A stretch of DNA of 43,138 bases, from assembly GCF_029335485.1 (NCBI RefSeq), contig NZ_JARJLM010000430.1, forward strand, positions 1 to 43,138, in the 5' to 3' direction. This stretch comes from Cupriavidus basilensis. Lineage in GTDB: Bacteria > Pseudomonadota > Gammaproteobacteria > Burkholderiales > Burkholderiaceae. A program made the position numbers and the translations under genes. Positions 35,853 through 43,138 of this stretch are shown piece after piece (the first letter of the stretch is position 1; each line of letters opens with the position of its first letter). The notes beneath the pieces are model-generated. The model made no database searches and had not been told where the DNA came from. It saw only the letters and a list, made by a program, of their open reading frames with translations.

Positions 35853-37439
35853 ATGACGCAAAATCAGCCGCAGTCGCAGTCGCAGGGACCATCGCAAGGC
35901 CAGCCCCAGTTCGTGCTCGCGCTCGACCAGGGCACCAGCAGCTCGCGCGCCATCCTGTTCGACCACGCCGGCAACGTGGTGCGGGTCGCCCAGCGCGAAT
36001 TCCGGCAATATTACCCGCACCCCGGCCATGTCGAGCACGATCCCTACGAGATCTGGCAATCGCAGCTGGCGGTGGCGCACGAGGTGCTGAACGATGCCGG
36101 CGTCTCGGCCAGCCAGGTGCGCGCCATCGGTATCACCAACCAGCGCGAGACCACCGTGCTGTGGGACCGGCAGACCGGCGAGCCGATCGGGCGCGCGCTG
36201 GTCTGGCAGGACCGCCGCACCGCGCCGATGTGCGAGGCGCTGCAGGCCGAGGGCCACGGCGACCTGTTCCGCGACAGGACCGGCCTGATCATCGACGCCT
36301 ATTTCTCCGGCACCAAGCTGCGCTGGATGCTGGACAACACCGAGGGCGCGCGCGAGCGCGCCGCGCGCGGCGAGCTGGCCTTCGGCACGGTCGACAGCTG
36401 GCTGATCTGGCAACTCACCGACGGCCAGCGCCACGTCACCGATGTGTCGAACGCCTCGCGGACCATGCTGTTCAACATCCACACCTTCCAGTGGGACGAC
36501 GCCCTGCTCGGCCTGCTCGACATCCCCCGCAGCCTGCTGCCCGAGGTGGTGCCCTCCAGCGGCGAGGTGGCGCGCACGGCGCTGCGGCTGTTCGGCGCGG
36601 AAATCCCGATTGCCGGTATCGCGGGCGACCAGCAGGCCGCCACCTATGGCCAGGCCTGCCTTGCGCCCGGCATGGCCAAGAATACCTACGGCACCGGCTG
36701 CTTCCTGCTGATGAATACCGGCTCGCAGCCGGTGAGCTCGCATAACCGCCTGCTGACCACCATCGGCTGGCAGCTGGGCGGCACGGCGCCGGCCGCCAGC
36801 CGCACCCAGTACTGCCTGGAAGGCGGCGTGTTCATGGGCGGCGCCACCATCCAGTGGCTGCGCGACGGCCTGCAGATCATCAACAGCGCGCCCGAGGTGG
36901 AGCCGCTGGCACGCCAGTGCGACGATACCGACGGCGTGGTGCTGGTGCCGGCTTTCGCCGGCCTGGGCGCCCCGCACTGGGACCCGTTCGCGCGCGGCAC
37001 GCTGGTGGGCCTCACGCGCGGCACCGGCCGCCCGCATATTGCCCGCGCCGCGCTGGAATCGATCGCGCTGCAGAGCGTGGACGTGCTGGACGCCATGCAG
37101 AAAGACGCCGGCATCTCGCTGGCCGAACTGCGCGTCGACGGCGGCGCCTCGCGCAGCGACCTGCTGATGCAGATGCAGGCCGACCTGCTCGGCACCGTCG
37201 TGGTGCGCCCGCGCGTGACCGAAACCACCGCGCTCGGCGCCGCCTACCTGGCGGGGCTCGCCACCGGCTTCTGGAGCGGCGAGGACGAAATCGCCAGCCA
37301 GTGGCAGGTGGAGCATCGCTTCGAACCCAATCTCTCGGCCGATGCGCGCGCGTATCGGCTATGGCGCTGGCATCGCGCGGTGGACCGCGCCCGCGACTGG
37401 GCGCGCGAAGACGGCGCGCCGCCGCATCCGGCGCATTGA
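35853..37439 (+). CDS. glpK: Glycerol kinase
   Basis: The 528-residue product is about 25 residues longer than usual because of a Gln/Ser-rich N-terminal tail ([18 protein letters not shown]), after which the FGGY kinase fold starts with [15 protein letters not shown]. Other family blocks include [30 protein letters not shown] and [15 protein letters not shown]. It phosphorylates glycerol with ATP to sn-glycerol-3-phosphate in the cytoplasm. glpD follows 78 bp later. The tail could be a start-site artefact, but no later ATG precedes the conserved domain. Confidence 0.95.
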   Translation: MTQNQPQSQSQGPSQGQPQFVLALDQGTSSSRAILFDHAGNVVRVAQREFRQYYPHPGHVEHDPYEIWQSQLAVAHEVLNDAGVSASQVRAIGITNQRETTVLWDRQTGEPIGRALVWQDRRTAPMCEALQAEGHGDLFRDRTGLIIDAYFSGTKLRWMLDNTEGARERAARGELAFGTVDSWLIWQLTDGQRHVTDVSNASRTMLFNIHTFQWDDALLGLLDIPRSLLPEVVPSSGEVARTALRLFGAEIPIAGIAGDQQAATYGQACLAPGMAKNTYGTGCFLLMNTGSQPVSSHNRLLTTIGWQLGGTAPAASRTQYCLEGGVFMGGATIQWLRDGLQIINSAPEVEPLARQCDDTDGVVLVPAFAGLGAPHWDPFARGTLVGLTRGTGRPHIARAALESIALQSVDVLDAMQKDAGISLAELRVDGGASRSDLLMQMQADLLGTVVVRPRVTETTALGAAYLAGLATGFWSGEDEIASQWQVEHRFEPNLSADARAYRLWRWHRAVDRARDWAREDGAPPHPAH

Positions 37440-37517
37440 GCGCGGCCTGACCGTCACCGCGCGACCGGCGCCACGCAATCAGCGCCCGCCCCGGGCACTC
37501 GCATCAGACAAGGAATC

Positions 37518-39122
37518 ATGCAGACACAGTCAATCCCCACCCTGCCGCCGCAGCGCGCCGCCCTGCTCGCTACCCTCGAGCGCGAGACGAAGTGGGACGT
37601 GATCGTCATCGGCGGCGGCGCCACCGGTCTCGGCACCGCGGTGGACGCCGCTTCGCGCGGCTACCGCACGCTGCTGGTGGAAGCCGCGGACTTCGCCAAG
37701 GGCACCTCCAGCAAGGCCACCAAGCTGGTCCACGGCGGCGTGCGCTACCTGGCCCAGGGCAATATCAGCCTGGTGCGCGAGGCGCTGCACGAGCGCGGCC
37801 TGCTGGCGCGCAACGCGCCCCACCTGGTATGGCCGCTCGGTTTCGTGGTGCCGGCCTACCAGCTGTTCGACCAGCCCTTCTACGGCATCGGCCTGAAACT
37901 CTACGACATGCTGGCCGGCGGGCTCAACCTGTCCGGCAGCCGCTGGCTCAACCACCGCGAAACGCTGGCGGCGGCACCGACCCTGGCCGAGCATGTGGGC
38001 GGACGGCCCCTGCGCGGCGGCAACCTGTACTTCGACGGGCAGTTCGATGACGCCCGCCTGGCCATCGCGCTGATGCGCACGCTGTTCGATGTGGGCGGCA
38101 CGGCCATCAATTACCTGCGCGTGAGCGGCTTATCGCAGCGCAACGGCGTGATCGACGGCGTGACGGTGAAGGACGTGCTGGGCGACGCCAGCTTCGAGCT
38201 GAAGGCATCCTGCGTGATCAACGCCACCGGTGTGTGGGTCGACGCCATCCGCCAGATGGAAGACGGCCACGCGCGCAGCATGGTGGCGCCCAGCCAGGGC
38301 GTGCACCTGACCCTGCCGCGCAGCTTCCTGCCCGGCGACCGCGCCATCCTGATTCCCAAGACCGACGACGGCCGCGTGCTCTTCGTCGTGCCCTGGAACG
38401 GCCACACCATCGTCGGCACCACCGACACGCCGCGCCAGGACCTGCCGCTGGAGCCGCGCGCCGGTGCCGATGACGTCGATTTCATCCTGGAGACCGCCGC
38501 CCGCTACCTGTCGCGCACGCCCACCCGCGCCGATGTGACCAGCGTCTGGGCCGGCCTGCGCCCGCTGGTCAAGGCCACCGGCGAAGCCTCCACCGCCTCG
38601 CTCTCGCGCGAACACACCATCCTGGTCTCCAAGGCCGGCCTGATCACCGTCACCGGCGGCAAATGGACCACCTATCGCAAGATGGCCGAGGATGTGGTGG
38701 GGACCGCCATCGAGCGCCAGATGCTGCGGGCCGCGCCGTGCGTGACCGCCGAACTGCCGCTCCATGGCGCGCAGGGGCTGCCGGTCGACCTGCCGCCAGC
38801 CGGCAGCGGCTCGCCCGACCGCTACTACGGCAACGAACTCGGCATGCTGCGCGCCCTGCCCGGCAACGACGAGTTGCTGGTGCCGGGCTCCGGGCTGACT
38901 GCCGCCCATGTCCGCTTTGCCGCGCGCTATGAACTGGCGCGGCGGGTGGAGGACGTGCTGGCGCGGCGCAATCGAGCGCTGTTCCTGGAGGCCGGCGCCG
39001 CCAGCGCCGCCGCGCCCCGGGTGGCGGCAATCCTGGCCGAGGAACACGGCCACGATGCGGCCTGGCAGGCCGCCGAGGTGGAAAGCTTCCGGACCCTGGC
39101 AAACGGCTATCTGCTGGCCTGA
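37518..39122 (+). CDS. glpD: Aerobic glycerol-3-phosphate dehydrogenase
   Basis: The 534-residue flavoprotein has an AAGGAATC ribosome site. It shows the FAD-binding VIVIGGGATGLGTAVDAASR (about 28-47), the GlpD block FAKGTSSKATKLVHGGVRYL and a C-terminal helical domain. GlpD oxidises glycerol-3-phosphate to dihydroxyacetone phosphate at the inner membrane and passes electrons to ubiquinone. With glpK and glpSTPQUV it completes glycerol uptake and entry into glycolysis. Confidence 0.95.
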   Translation: MQTQSIPTLPPQRAALLATLERETKWDVIVIGGGATGLGTAVDAASRGYRTLLVEAADFAKGTSSKATKLVHGGVRYLAQGNISLVREALHERGLLARNAPHLVWPLGFVVPAYQLFDQPFYGIGLKLYDMLAGGLNLSGSRWLNHRETLAAAPTLAEHVGGRPLRGGNLYFDGQFDDARLAIALMRTLFDVGGTAINYLRVSGLSQRNGVIDGVTVKDVLGDASFELKASCVINATGVWVDAIRQMEDGHARSMVAPSQGVHLTLPRSFLPGDRAILIPKTDDGRVLFVVPWNGHTIVGTTDTPRQDLPLEPRAGADDVDFILETAARYLSRTPTRADVTSVWAGLRPLVKATGEASTASLSREHTILVSKAGLITVTGGKWTTYRKMAEDVVGTAIERQMLRAAPCVTAELPLHGAQGLPVDLPPAGSGSPDRYYGNELGMLRALPGNDELLVPGSGLTAAHVRFAARYELARRVEDVLARRNRALFLEAGAASAAAPRVAAILAEEHGHDAAWQAAEVESFRTLANGYLLA

Positions 39123-39342
39123 GGCACCGGGGCCCGGGCCGGGACGGGTCGCTGCCGGTCACCGCGGGGAACGAAGGCTGCGCGCCCGGCGCCCACTTGT
39201 GGGTCCCCAGGGGCAGCGAGGCCATGCTCGAAGACCTGACGCAGGGCGAGAACGCACCGCCGGCCTACCGCCAACTGCCGCGCCGCCAGGTAGGCCGGCC
39301 ACGGCCCGCGAGGCCGCCCCTGACCGCCCGCATCAGAACAAT

Positions 39343-39372
39343 TTGGGTGCTGGCGCCCGGCCGAGCGATAAT
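39343..39372 (+). promoter_or_regulatory. Possible sigma-70 promoter of the 128-residue protein gene
   Basis: TTGGGT (39343-39348) and GATAAT (39367-39372) are 18 bp apart, and the ATG follows at 39400, leaving a short leader. The -35 is weak. Confidence 0.4.
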
Positions 39373-39399
39373 GCGGGTTATCGAATCAGGGAGAACACC

Positions 39400-39786
39400 A
39401 TGGACGAGATTGATGATCTGTCCGATCTGCCGATGCCCCGCTTTATCTGGGGCTTCGCCATCTTCACGCCCAAGGGCGGGGAGGTGATGCATGACGAGTT
39501 TGAATATCTGACCCACACCCGCAGCCCGCGCTTCACATGCCGGGTCGTGGAGCTGGAGGATATGCCGGCCGACAGCGAGGAAAGCGGCATCGACGGGCGC
39601 ATCGTGCATTACGATGAGCCAGGCCGCCTTTTCTACATCACCGACGCCGGCCTGGCGCTGGTGAACTTTGAATTGTTCGACAACCTGCCGGACAAGAACA
39701 AGCTCAAGAAAGTCTGCGACGAGGCCATCGAGAACTGGCTGCTGCGCCGGGACTTCCTCGACTCGGAAGAAGGCGAAGAGGACTGA
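39400..39786 (+). CDS. Conserved-looking acidic protein of unknown function
   Basis: The 128-residue protein has a strong AGGGAGA ribosome site and a likely promoter of its own. It is acidic, without signal peptide or membrane helix. It opens MDEIDDLSDLPMPRFIWGFA and has FTPKGGEVMHDEFEYL and GRIVHYDEPGRLFYITDAGL as its most ordered-looking segments, and an Asp/Glu-rich tail (DSEEGEED). I do not recognise a family. It is probably cytosolic and single-gene, ending at a strong terminator. Confidence 0.85.
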   Translation: MDEIDDLSDLPMPRFIWGFAIFTPKGGEVMHDEFEYLTHTRSPRFTCRVVELEDMPADSEESGIDGRIVHYDEPGRLFYITDAGLALVNFELFDNLPDKNKLKKVCDEAIENWLLRRDFLDSEEGEED

Positions 39787-39860
39787 GCGGCATTTGGCCG
39801 AGCCTCGTTTGCCCTGCATCCCCCCGGTGGCGGCGCCCTTGCGGGCCGTCGCTATCATGC

Positions 39861-39891
39861 AAAACGCCCGCTGAGATCCAGCGGGCGTTTT
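39861..39891. terminator. Bidirectional Rho-independent terminator
   Basis: AAAACGCCCGCTG (39861-39873) pairs perfectly with CAGCGGGCGTTTT (39879-39891) around AGATC. A and T tracts on both sides make it work in either direction, ending the plus-strand gene at 39786 and the minus-strand gene whose stop is at 39986. Confidence 0.88.
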
Positions 39892-39985
39892 GTGTTCAAC
39901 TCCCCAGGTCCCGCCGTCCGCAGATGCATGAGATCGAAAAATCACATACCCCCACGTCCACGGCCCGGGCTCAGGCCGACCGGTA

Positions 39986-40270
39986 TCAGCCTGCCGCGTC
40001 TTCCGCCGGCAGGCCGCGTTCCAGCGCTTCCTTGAGCAGGCCGCTCATGCCGCCGGCATGCGCCGGCGCCAGGGCCTGCAGGCGCTTGACCAGTTCGCCG
40101 TCGAGCTTGCAGGCGAACGGCACCAGGCCCTGTTCCTGATCGAGGCGACGCTGTTCGCGGCGATCGACCTTGGCCGGGCCGGTATCGCGCCCGGCACGGA
40201 CGGCCGCTGACAGCTTCAGGCTGTTGGCGAGTTTCAGCGCTTTGTTCTTTTCGAGGTCGGTCTTTTTCAC
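39986..40270 (-). CDS. Small basic protein of unknown function
   Basis: The likely start is GTG at 40270 (encoding MKKTDLEKNKALKLANSLKL) with GGAA 8 nt upstream; the frame is open further. The 94-residue product is Lys/Arg-rich and helical, with KLDGELVKRLQALAPAHAGG and a C-terminal LLKEALERGLPA. The last part looks like an amphipathic helix of a small DNA-binding or ribbon-helix-helix type protein, but no family is assigned. Confidence 0.7.
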   Translation of the reverse strand: MKKTDLEKNKALKLANSLKLSAAVRAGRDTGPAKVDRREQRRLDQEQGLVPFACKLDGELVKRLQALAPAHAGGMSGLLKEALERGLPAEDAAG

Positions 40271-40387
40271 GGCATGTTCCGCTAGAGTCAGTCTGGGGCG
40301 GTATTGTACGCAGGTCGGCGGCGGGGCTGTCCCTGTATCTCGCACTGCGGACGCGAGCACGCCATCCCGGCGCCGGGTACCGCTGCC

Positions 40388-40615
40388 CTACTCCGGGTCC
40401 CGCACCTCGATCAGGTCCGCCGCCACGCGCTCTATTTCCGCGTAGACGAAAAGCGCGTCATCAGGACCGGTGCATCCCACCCCGGTCGCGCCGGCTTCGT
40501 CAGCACCAGGGGGATGGAAAACAAAGGCCATGCCAGGCTGCCACCTCGGATCGTTCTTCAGGCTTTCATTGAGGATGGCCAGATACTGGCTCCGAGTGAA
40601 TACGTGCTTTGACAT
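40388..40615 (-). CDS. Small protein of unknown function
   Basis: The 75-residue protein starts MSKHVFTRSQYLAILNESLK and has an excellent TGGAGGTGG site. A central GMAFVFHPPGADEAG and VGCTGPDDALFVYAEIERVA are visible. No signal peptide, membrane helix or known motif is seen. The long open frame that continues upstream is antisense to a decayed gene and is not used. Confidence 0.75.
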   Translation of the reverse strand: MSKHVFTRSQYLAILNESLKNDPRWQPGMAFVFHPPGADEAGATGVGCTGPDDALFVYAEIERVAADLIEVRDPE

Positions 40616-40852
40616 CACCACCTCCAATAATTTGTCGCGATCGTAGCATGACGCGGCCTCCAGGCCGGGTGAGCCTTGATTCACGCGCGGACATCGCGCA
40701 TGCGACGATCGCGACGCCTTGCCGGAATCGAGCCCGGCCGGCCCGGATCGATGCCGGATCGCGGCCGCGTCGATAAGACATGGCCAAGACAACGATAAGG
40801 CAAAGGAAGAGACAAACGATAAGAAGCGCCTTCTTGGCCCGCGCAGCGCGAA

Positions 40853-41317
40853 ATGACCGTGCAGGACCTGCTGCGCCACACCTCGGGACTGACCTACGGC
40901 GTGTTCGGCAGATCGCTGGTCAAGGATGAGTACAAGCGCCCGGACGTGGACGCTGCCGAGCAAAGCAATGTTGAATTCATCGCCCGTCTCGTGCGCCTGC
41001 TCTCGCCGAAGACCGTGGCCTATATGACCGCCGACCACCTCGGCCCCATCCGCGCCGATTCGCAACAGCGCGGGCCTGCCTATCTGCCGGGACCGGGCTA
41101 CGGTTTCGGGCTGGGATTCGGTACACGCACCAGCGCCGGCGAATCGGCCACGCCGGGCTCCGTCGGCGACTACTACTGGGGCGGAGTCGGCGGCACCTAC
41201 TTCTGGGTCGGCCCGCGCGAGAAGACCGTGGCGATCTGGATGATGCAGGCCCCCGGCCAGCGCGAGCACTACCGCGCCTGGTTCAGGAACGCGGTGTACG
41301 CCGCCATGACGCCGTGA
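40853..41317 (+). pseudogene. Remnant of a beta-lactamase-family serine hydrolase
   Basis: The 154-residue frame starts MTVQDLLRHTSGLTYGVFG, an internal block of class C beta-lactamase/esterase-like proteins of about 400 residues. The whole N-terminal part with the SxxK nucleophile is missing. After SNVEFIARL the reading jumps directly to RLLSPKTVAYMTADHLG, which normally lies more than 100 residues later, indicating an in-frame internal deletion that also removes the YxN region. The C-terminal block GYGFGLGFGTRTSAGES to WMMQAPGQREHY is intact. Upstream codons (about 40835-40852) also look homologous. It cannot be catalytic. Confidence 0.85.
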
Positions 41318-41347
41318 TACGCCCGGTGGTCACTGGCCGCATGAAAA

Positions 41348-41632
41348 CTAGAGCGCAGTAACCGATTCCCCCGGCACCAGCCCGTTGATGATGTCCTCGC
41401 CGAACTTCACCGCGCCGCGACGGGCGGTGCCGATATTGTCCCAGGGCGCCGCGGTGAGGCGAAACACGCGCGAGCGCTCGGTACCCGGCTCATGGCCCTC
41501 GCGGCAGATCACAACGGAGGCATTGAAGCTGCGGTCCGGCCTGCGCTCCGGCCAGGTGCGTTCAGCCTGGTGGCGATAGATCAGCGGGTAGAGATCGAAA
41601 CCCTTGTAGCGGGTGAAAGGTCCAGTGTCCAA
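41348..41632 (-). CDS. Conserved-looking small protein of unknown function
   Basis: The best start is TTG at 41632 with GGGAG 7 nt upstream, giving 94 residues (DTGPFTRYKGFDLYPLIYRH); no ATG is suitable and the start is uncertain. The body reads NASVVICREG, SRVFRLTAAPWDNIGTARRG and AVKFGEDIINGLVPGESVTA, which has the look of a small alpha/beta domain common in Burkholderiales hypothetical proteins. No function is assigned. Confidence 0.6.
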   Translation of the reverse strand: MDTGPFTRYKGFDLYPLIYRHQAERTWPERRPDRSFNASVVICREGHEPGTERSRVFRLTAAPWDNIGTARRGAVKFGEDIINGLVPGESVTAL

Positions 41633-41738
41633 CGTGCGCTCCCGAGATGATGGTTGGTTTGCAGGTACAGCCGTTCGTGGCGCCGCACCTCCGCGGGTTT
41701 CGCCTTGCCCTGTTGCCGGGCAATAACGGGAATTGCGT

Positions 41739-41957
41739 TCAGCCTTCAGCCTGCACGGACCAGCCGGGGCCCTTGCCGTTCTTGTCGCTCTCGTGCCGCC
41801 AGCGGCATCCGCAGTCGGCGCAGGTGTACGTGGCAAAGGTGATCGCGGGCTCGCCGCGCCGCTTGATGCGCTGCGTATCCGTCAATAGCAGCCGGGGATG
41901 TCCTGTACCGCCAGTCGAGCCCGGACGGATCTGCGCGCAGGCCTCGCACATGCTCAT
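41739..41957 (-). CDS. Small putative zinc-ribbon protein
   Basis: The 72-residue protein (MSMCEACAQIRPGSTGG) has GGGAGC upstream. Two cysteine knuckles, C-x2-C at the N-terminus (MCEAC) and CADCGCRW near residue 50, are spaced as in a treble-clef or zinc-ribbon fold. The second is followed by RHESDKNGKGPGWS. It follows the next upstream minus-strand gene by 31 bp, so the small genes here may form an operon. Role unknown. Confidence 0.65.
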   Translation of the reverse strand: MSMCEACAQIRPGSTGGTGHPRLLLTDTQRIKRRGEPAITFATYTCADCGCRWRHESDKNGKGPGWSVQAEG

Positions 41958-41988
41958 CGTTGCTCCCGCGCCTGGCGCCACGGGGCGG

Positions 41989-42192
41989 CTACCTGTCAGC
42001 CGCCATCGCCTTGAGCTGGGCGTCGCCAGCCACGCGCGCGGCATCCGATGTCGTGAATGTATCGTCGGAGACGATCGTGCGCCTGACCTGCCGCGCGGCG
42101 AAATCGACCAGGGTGATCACCCACACATAGCGCCCCGCCTGGGGCGCCGTCTGGACAATGGCCTGCAGATGCTGCGTGGAATCGTTTGCCAT
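41989..42192 (-). CDS. Small protein of unknown function
   Basis: The 67-residue product starts MANDSTQHLQAIVQTAPQAG and has an excellent GGAGGAGC ribosome site. It has a strand-rich core (YVWVITLVDFAARQVRRTIV) followed by a helix (TTSDAARVAGDAQLKAM). No family is recognised. The strong ribosome site and compact fold favour a real gene. Confidence 0.7.
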   Translation of the reverse strand: MANDSTQHLQAIVQTAPQAGRYVWVITLVDFAARQVRRTIVSDDTFTTSDAARVAGDAQLKAMAADR

Positions 42193-42330
42193 GATGCTCC
42201 TCCGGAGGATCGCATCAGGGCACTTTAGCACGAGTTGCGGATGAGGCCGGACTGCCAACGCTCGCCATCGCCATCGGGCGCCTGGCGATGCAAGGCGCCC
42301 GCGGAATCGCCCGATGGCATACTCACCCGC

Positions 42331-42711
42331 TCAATGCTCGAAATCGAGCCCGCCGATCAGTACCGTAGGATCCGCTTGCGAGCGCGACCCGAAATCGATC
42401 TGGCGCGGTATCTGCCACGCGTGAATCTTGCCGGCAAGCGCCGCCAGATAGTGCTCGAACTTCGCATCGCCGCCGGTGGCGAACAGCGCCTCGACTTCCA
42501 GGCCGTCCCACGACAGGTAGACGTTCAACGGATGCGAAAATCGCCGCGACTCGTCGAAGGGTTCGCCGGAAATGCGCAGCCTGGCTGGCCGGCCAGGCTT
42601 GTCGTCCGCGATGACCTCGACGCGAATCCGGTGCTTGAACAGGCTGGCGATCGCCTCGGCGATGCGCGGGGCAAATTCCGCGTCGAAGCGCGCTGCAATA
42701 TCATGGCTCAC
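42331..42711 (-). CDS. DUF5594-like protein
   Basis: The 126-residue protein opens MSHDIAARFDAEFAPRIAEA and ends DPTVLIGGLDFEH, with RFSHPLNVYLSWDGLEVEAL in the middle. This pattern matches a Burkholderiaceae family that I recall as DUF5594, of unknown function. It is soluble, with no signal. It may head the chain of small minus-strand genes below it, although a 138-bp gap with overlapping hairpins separates it from the next. Confidence 0.8.
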   Translation of the reverse strand: MSHDIAARFDAEFAPRIAEAIASLFKHRIRVEVIADDKPGRPARLRISGEPFDESRRFSHPLNVYLSWDGLEVEALFATGGDAKFEHYLAALAGKIHAWQIPRQIDFGSRSQADPTVLIGGLDFEH

Positions 42712-42845
42712 TGGTTTGTCTCATCCTGATCTTTTAGGAATCGTAGCACGGCGGGTTCGCCGCGCCGGGCCGCGAACCCGCGCGCATATTCGTGCCGGGG
42801 ACAGCCGGGCACGCCGGCGCCGAACGGAAACGATGGAAACTCTTG

Positions 42846-42873
42846 TTGACCCGCCCTGCTGCCGACCTATACT
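42846..42873 (+). promoter_or_regulatory. Strong sigma-70 promoter of a candidate small RNA
   Basis: TTGACC (42846-42851) and TATACT (42868-42873) each differ from consensus by one base and are 16 bp apart. Transcription should start at about 42877-42880. No start codon with a ribosome site follows. Confidence 0.7.
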
Positions 42874-42879
42874 AAAAGC

Positions 42880-43095
42880 CTGCCGACCGAGACACGCCGT
42901 AGCAAGGCGAAGGTAAGCCGGCAGGAGATCCTCTGGCCAGCATGCCAGTGAGATCGAGCATGCCGTAATGGCATGCAAGTCCGAACCGGATCCCAGTGCG
43001 TTTGCCGACCCGGTTCGGACCCCTTGCCGCGTTTGCCGGTTGGCCGGCCTGGCGGCAGATGGAAAGAAAAGCACCTCTCCGAGGTGCTTTTTTAT
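42880..43095 (+). ncRNA. Candidate structured small RNA or untranslated leader
   Basis: About 215 nt between a strong promoter and an intrinsic terminator fold into successive perfect stems: 42879-42885 with 42919-42925; 42933-42937 with 42944-42948; GCATGCC 42958-42964 with 42970-42976; and an 11-bp stem GTCCGAACCGG 42979-42989 with 43010-43020. Then the terminator follows. No credible reading frame is present on the plus strand. It does not match 6S, SRP, RNase P or tmRNA signatures that I know. It could be a stand-alone sRNA or a terminating leader of a gene beyond the window. Confidence 0.6.
43067..43095 (+). terminator. Rho-independent terminator
   Basis: GCACCTC (43071-43077) pairs with GAGGTGC (43081-43087), flanked by AAAA and followed by TTTTTTATT. 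It is a textbook plus-strand terminator and defines the 3' end of the candidate RNA. Confidence 0.88.
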
Positions 43096-43138
43096 TGCCC
43101 GGAGCCACACCCTGCGTTGAGGCGTGAATGCCTCGGCG

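Noticed and set aside
35670-37316. 548-codon minus-strand frame over glpK
   Set aside because: glpK on the plus strand has all FGGY kinase motifs; the reverse frame is a composition shadow.
40616-41269. Upstream extension of the 75-residue protein to 293 residues
   Set aside because: The extension is antisense to the serine-hydrolase remnant, and the internal ATG at 40615 has an excellent ribosome site.
42270-42318. Overlapping inverted repeats (CGGGCGCC/GGCGCCCG and GCCATCGGG/CCCGATGGC) as a riboswitch-like switch
   Set aside because: The pairings exclude each other, but the region follows a stop codon, has no U-tract and is simple GC-rich sequence; there is not enough to claim regulation.

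Overview
The window is GC-rich DNA from a betaproteobacterium of the Burkholderiaceae, most like Cupriavidus or Ralstonia. Evidence for this is a Bug-family tripartite-tricarboxylate-transporter receptor beside a Gram-negative porin, many LysR/IclR/AraC/TetR regulators, a glpSTPQUV-type glycerol ABC transporter beside glpK and glpD, and a DUF5594-like small protein. I see no tRNA, rRNA, CRISPR array or insertion sequence. Assignments come from reading motifs and recalling families; no search was run.

Region 1 (1-12673) looks like one uncharacterised catabolic regulon. A minus-strand operon runs from a small helix-turn-helix-like protein through a Rieske oxygenase, SDR, cupin, IclR regulator, atypical SDR, thiamine-diphosphate enzyme, L-aspartate dehydrogenase and aldehyde dehydrogenase to a VOC protein cut by the window edge. 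An alpha/beta hydrolase lies upstream on the same strand; a porin and a Bug binding protein are divergent. Three 16-bp palindromes of one design, GTTTYA-N4-TRAAAC, sit in front of the operon, on the hydrolase start and in front of the porin. They are good candidates for operators of the internal IclR regulator. Part of this gene order recalls an unexplained Pseudomonas aeruginosa cluster (about PA3504-PA3511, from memory).

Region 2 (12789-18529) is mixed: an Old Yellow Enzyme, a LysR regulator divergent from a LysE exporter across a duplicated palindrome, a WaaC-like heptosyltransferase, and a cysteine hydrolase divergent from another LysR.

Region 3 (18748-25843) opens with a tight three-gene operon: a solitary PaaA-like di-iron protein, a radical SAM enzyme with extra cysteines, and a PaaI-like thioesterase. 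I know no described system with this combination. An aminotransferase, AraC regulator, APC permease and TetR regulator follow.

Region 4 (26004-26896) holds an exported protein with seven D-x-[FY]-[ST]-[DE]-G-A-[RN] repeats. Its promoter carries a TetR-type palindrome inside the -35/-10 spacer, and a second identical copy lies 131 bp downstream.

Region 5 (26897-39122) is the glycerol locus: glpSTPQUV (minus), divergent glpR, then purU and a NUDIX gene (minus), then glpK-glpD (plus). The two ABC ATPases have complementary motif defects, predicting one working and one degenerate ATP site.

Region 6 (39400-43138) is a run of small conserved-looking genes and a decayed beta-lactamase-family serine hydrolase. 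It ends in a strong promoter followed by about 215 bp of highly structured, apparently non-coding DNA and a Rho-independent terminator: a candidate small RNA or leader.
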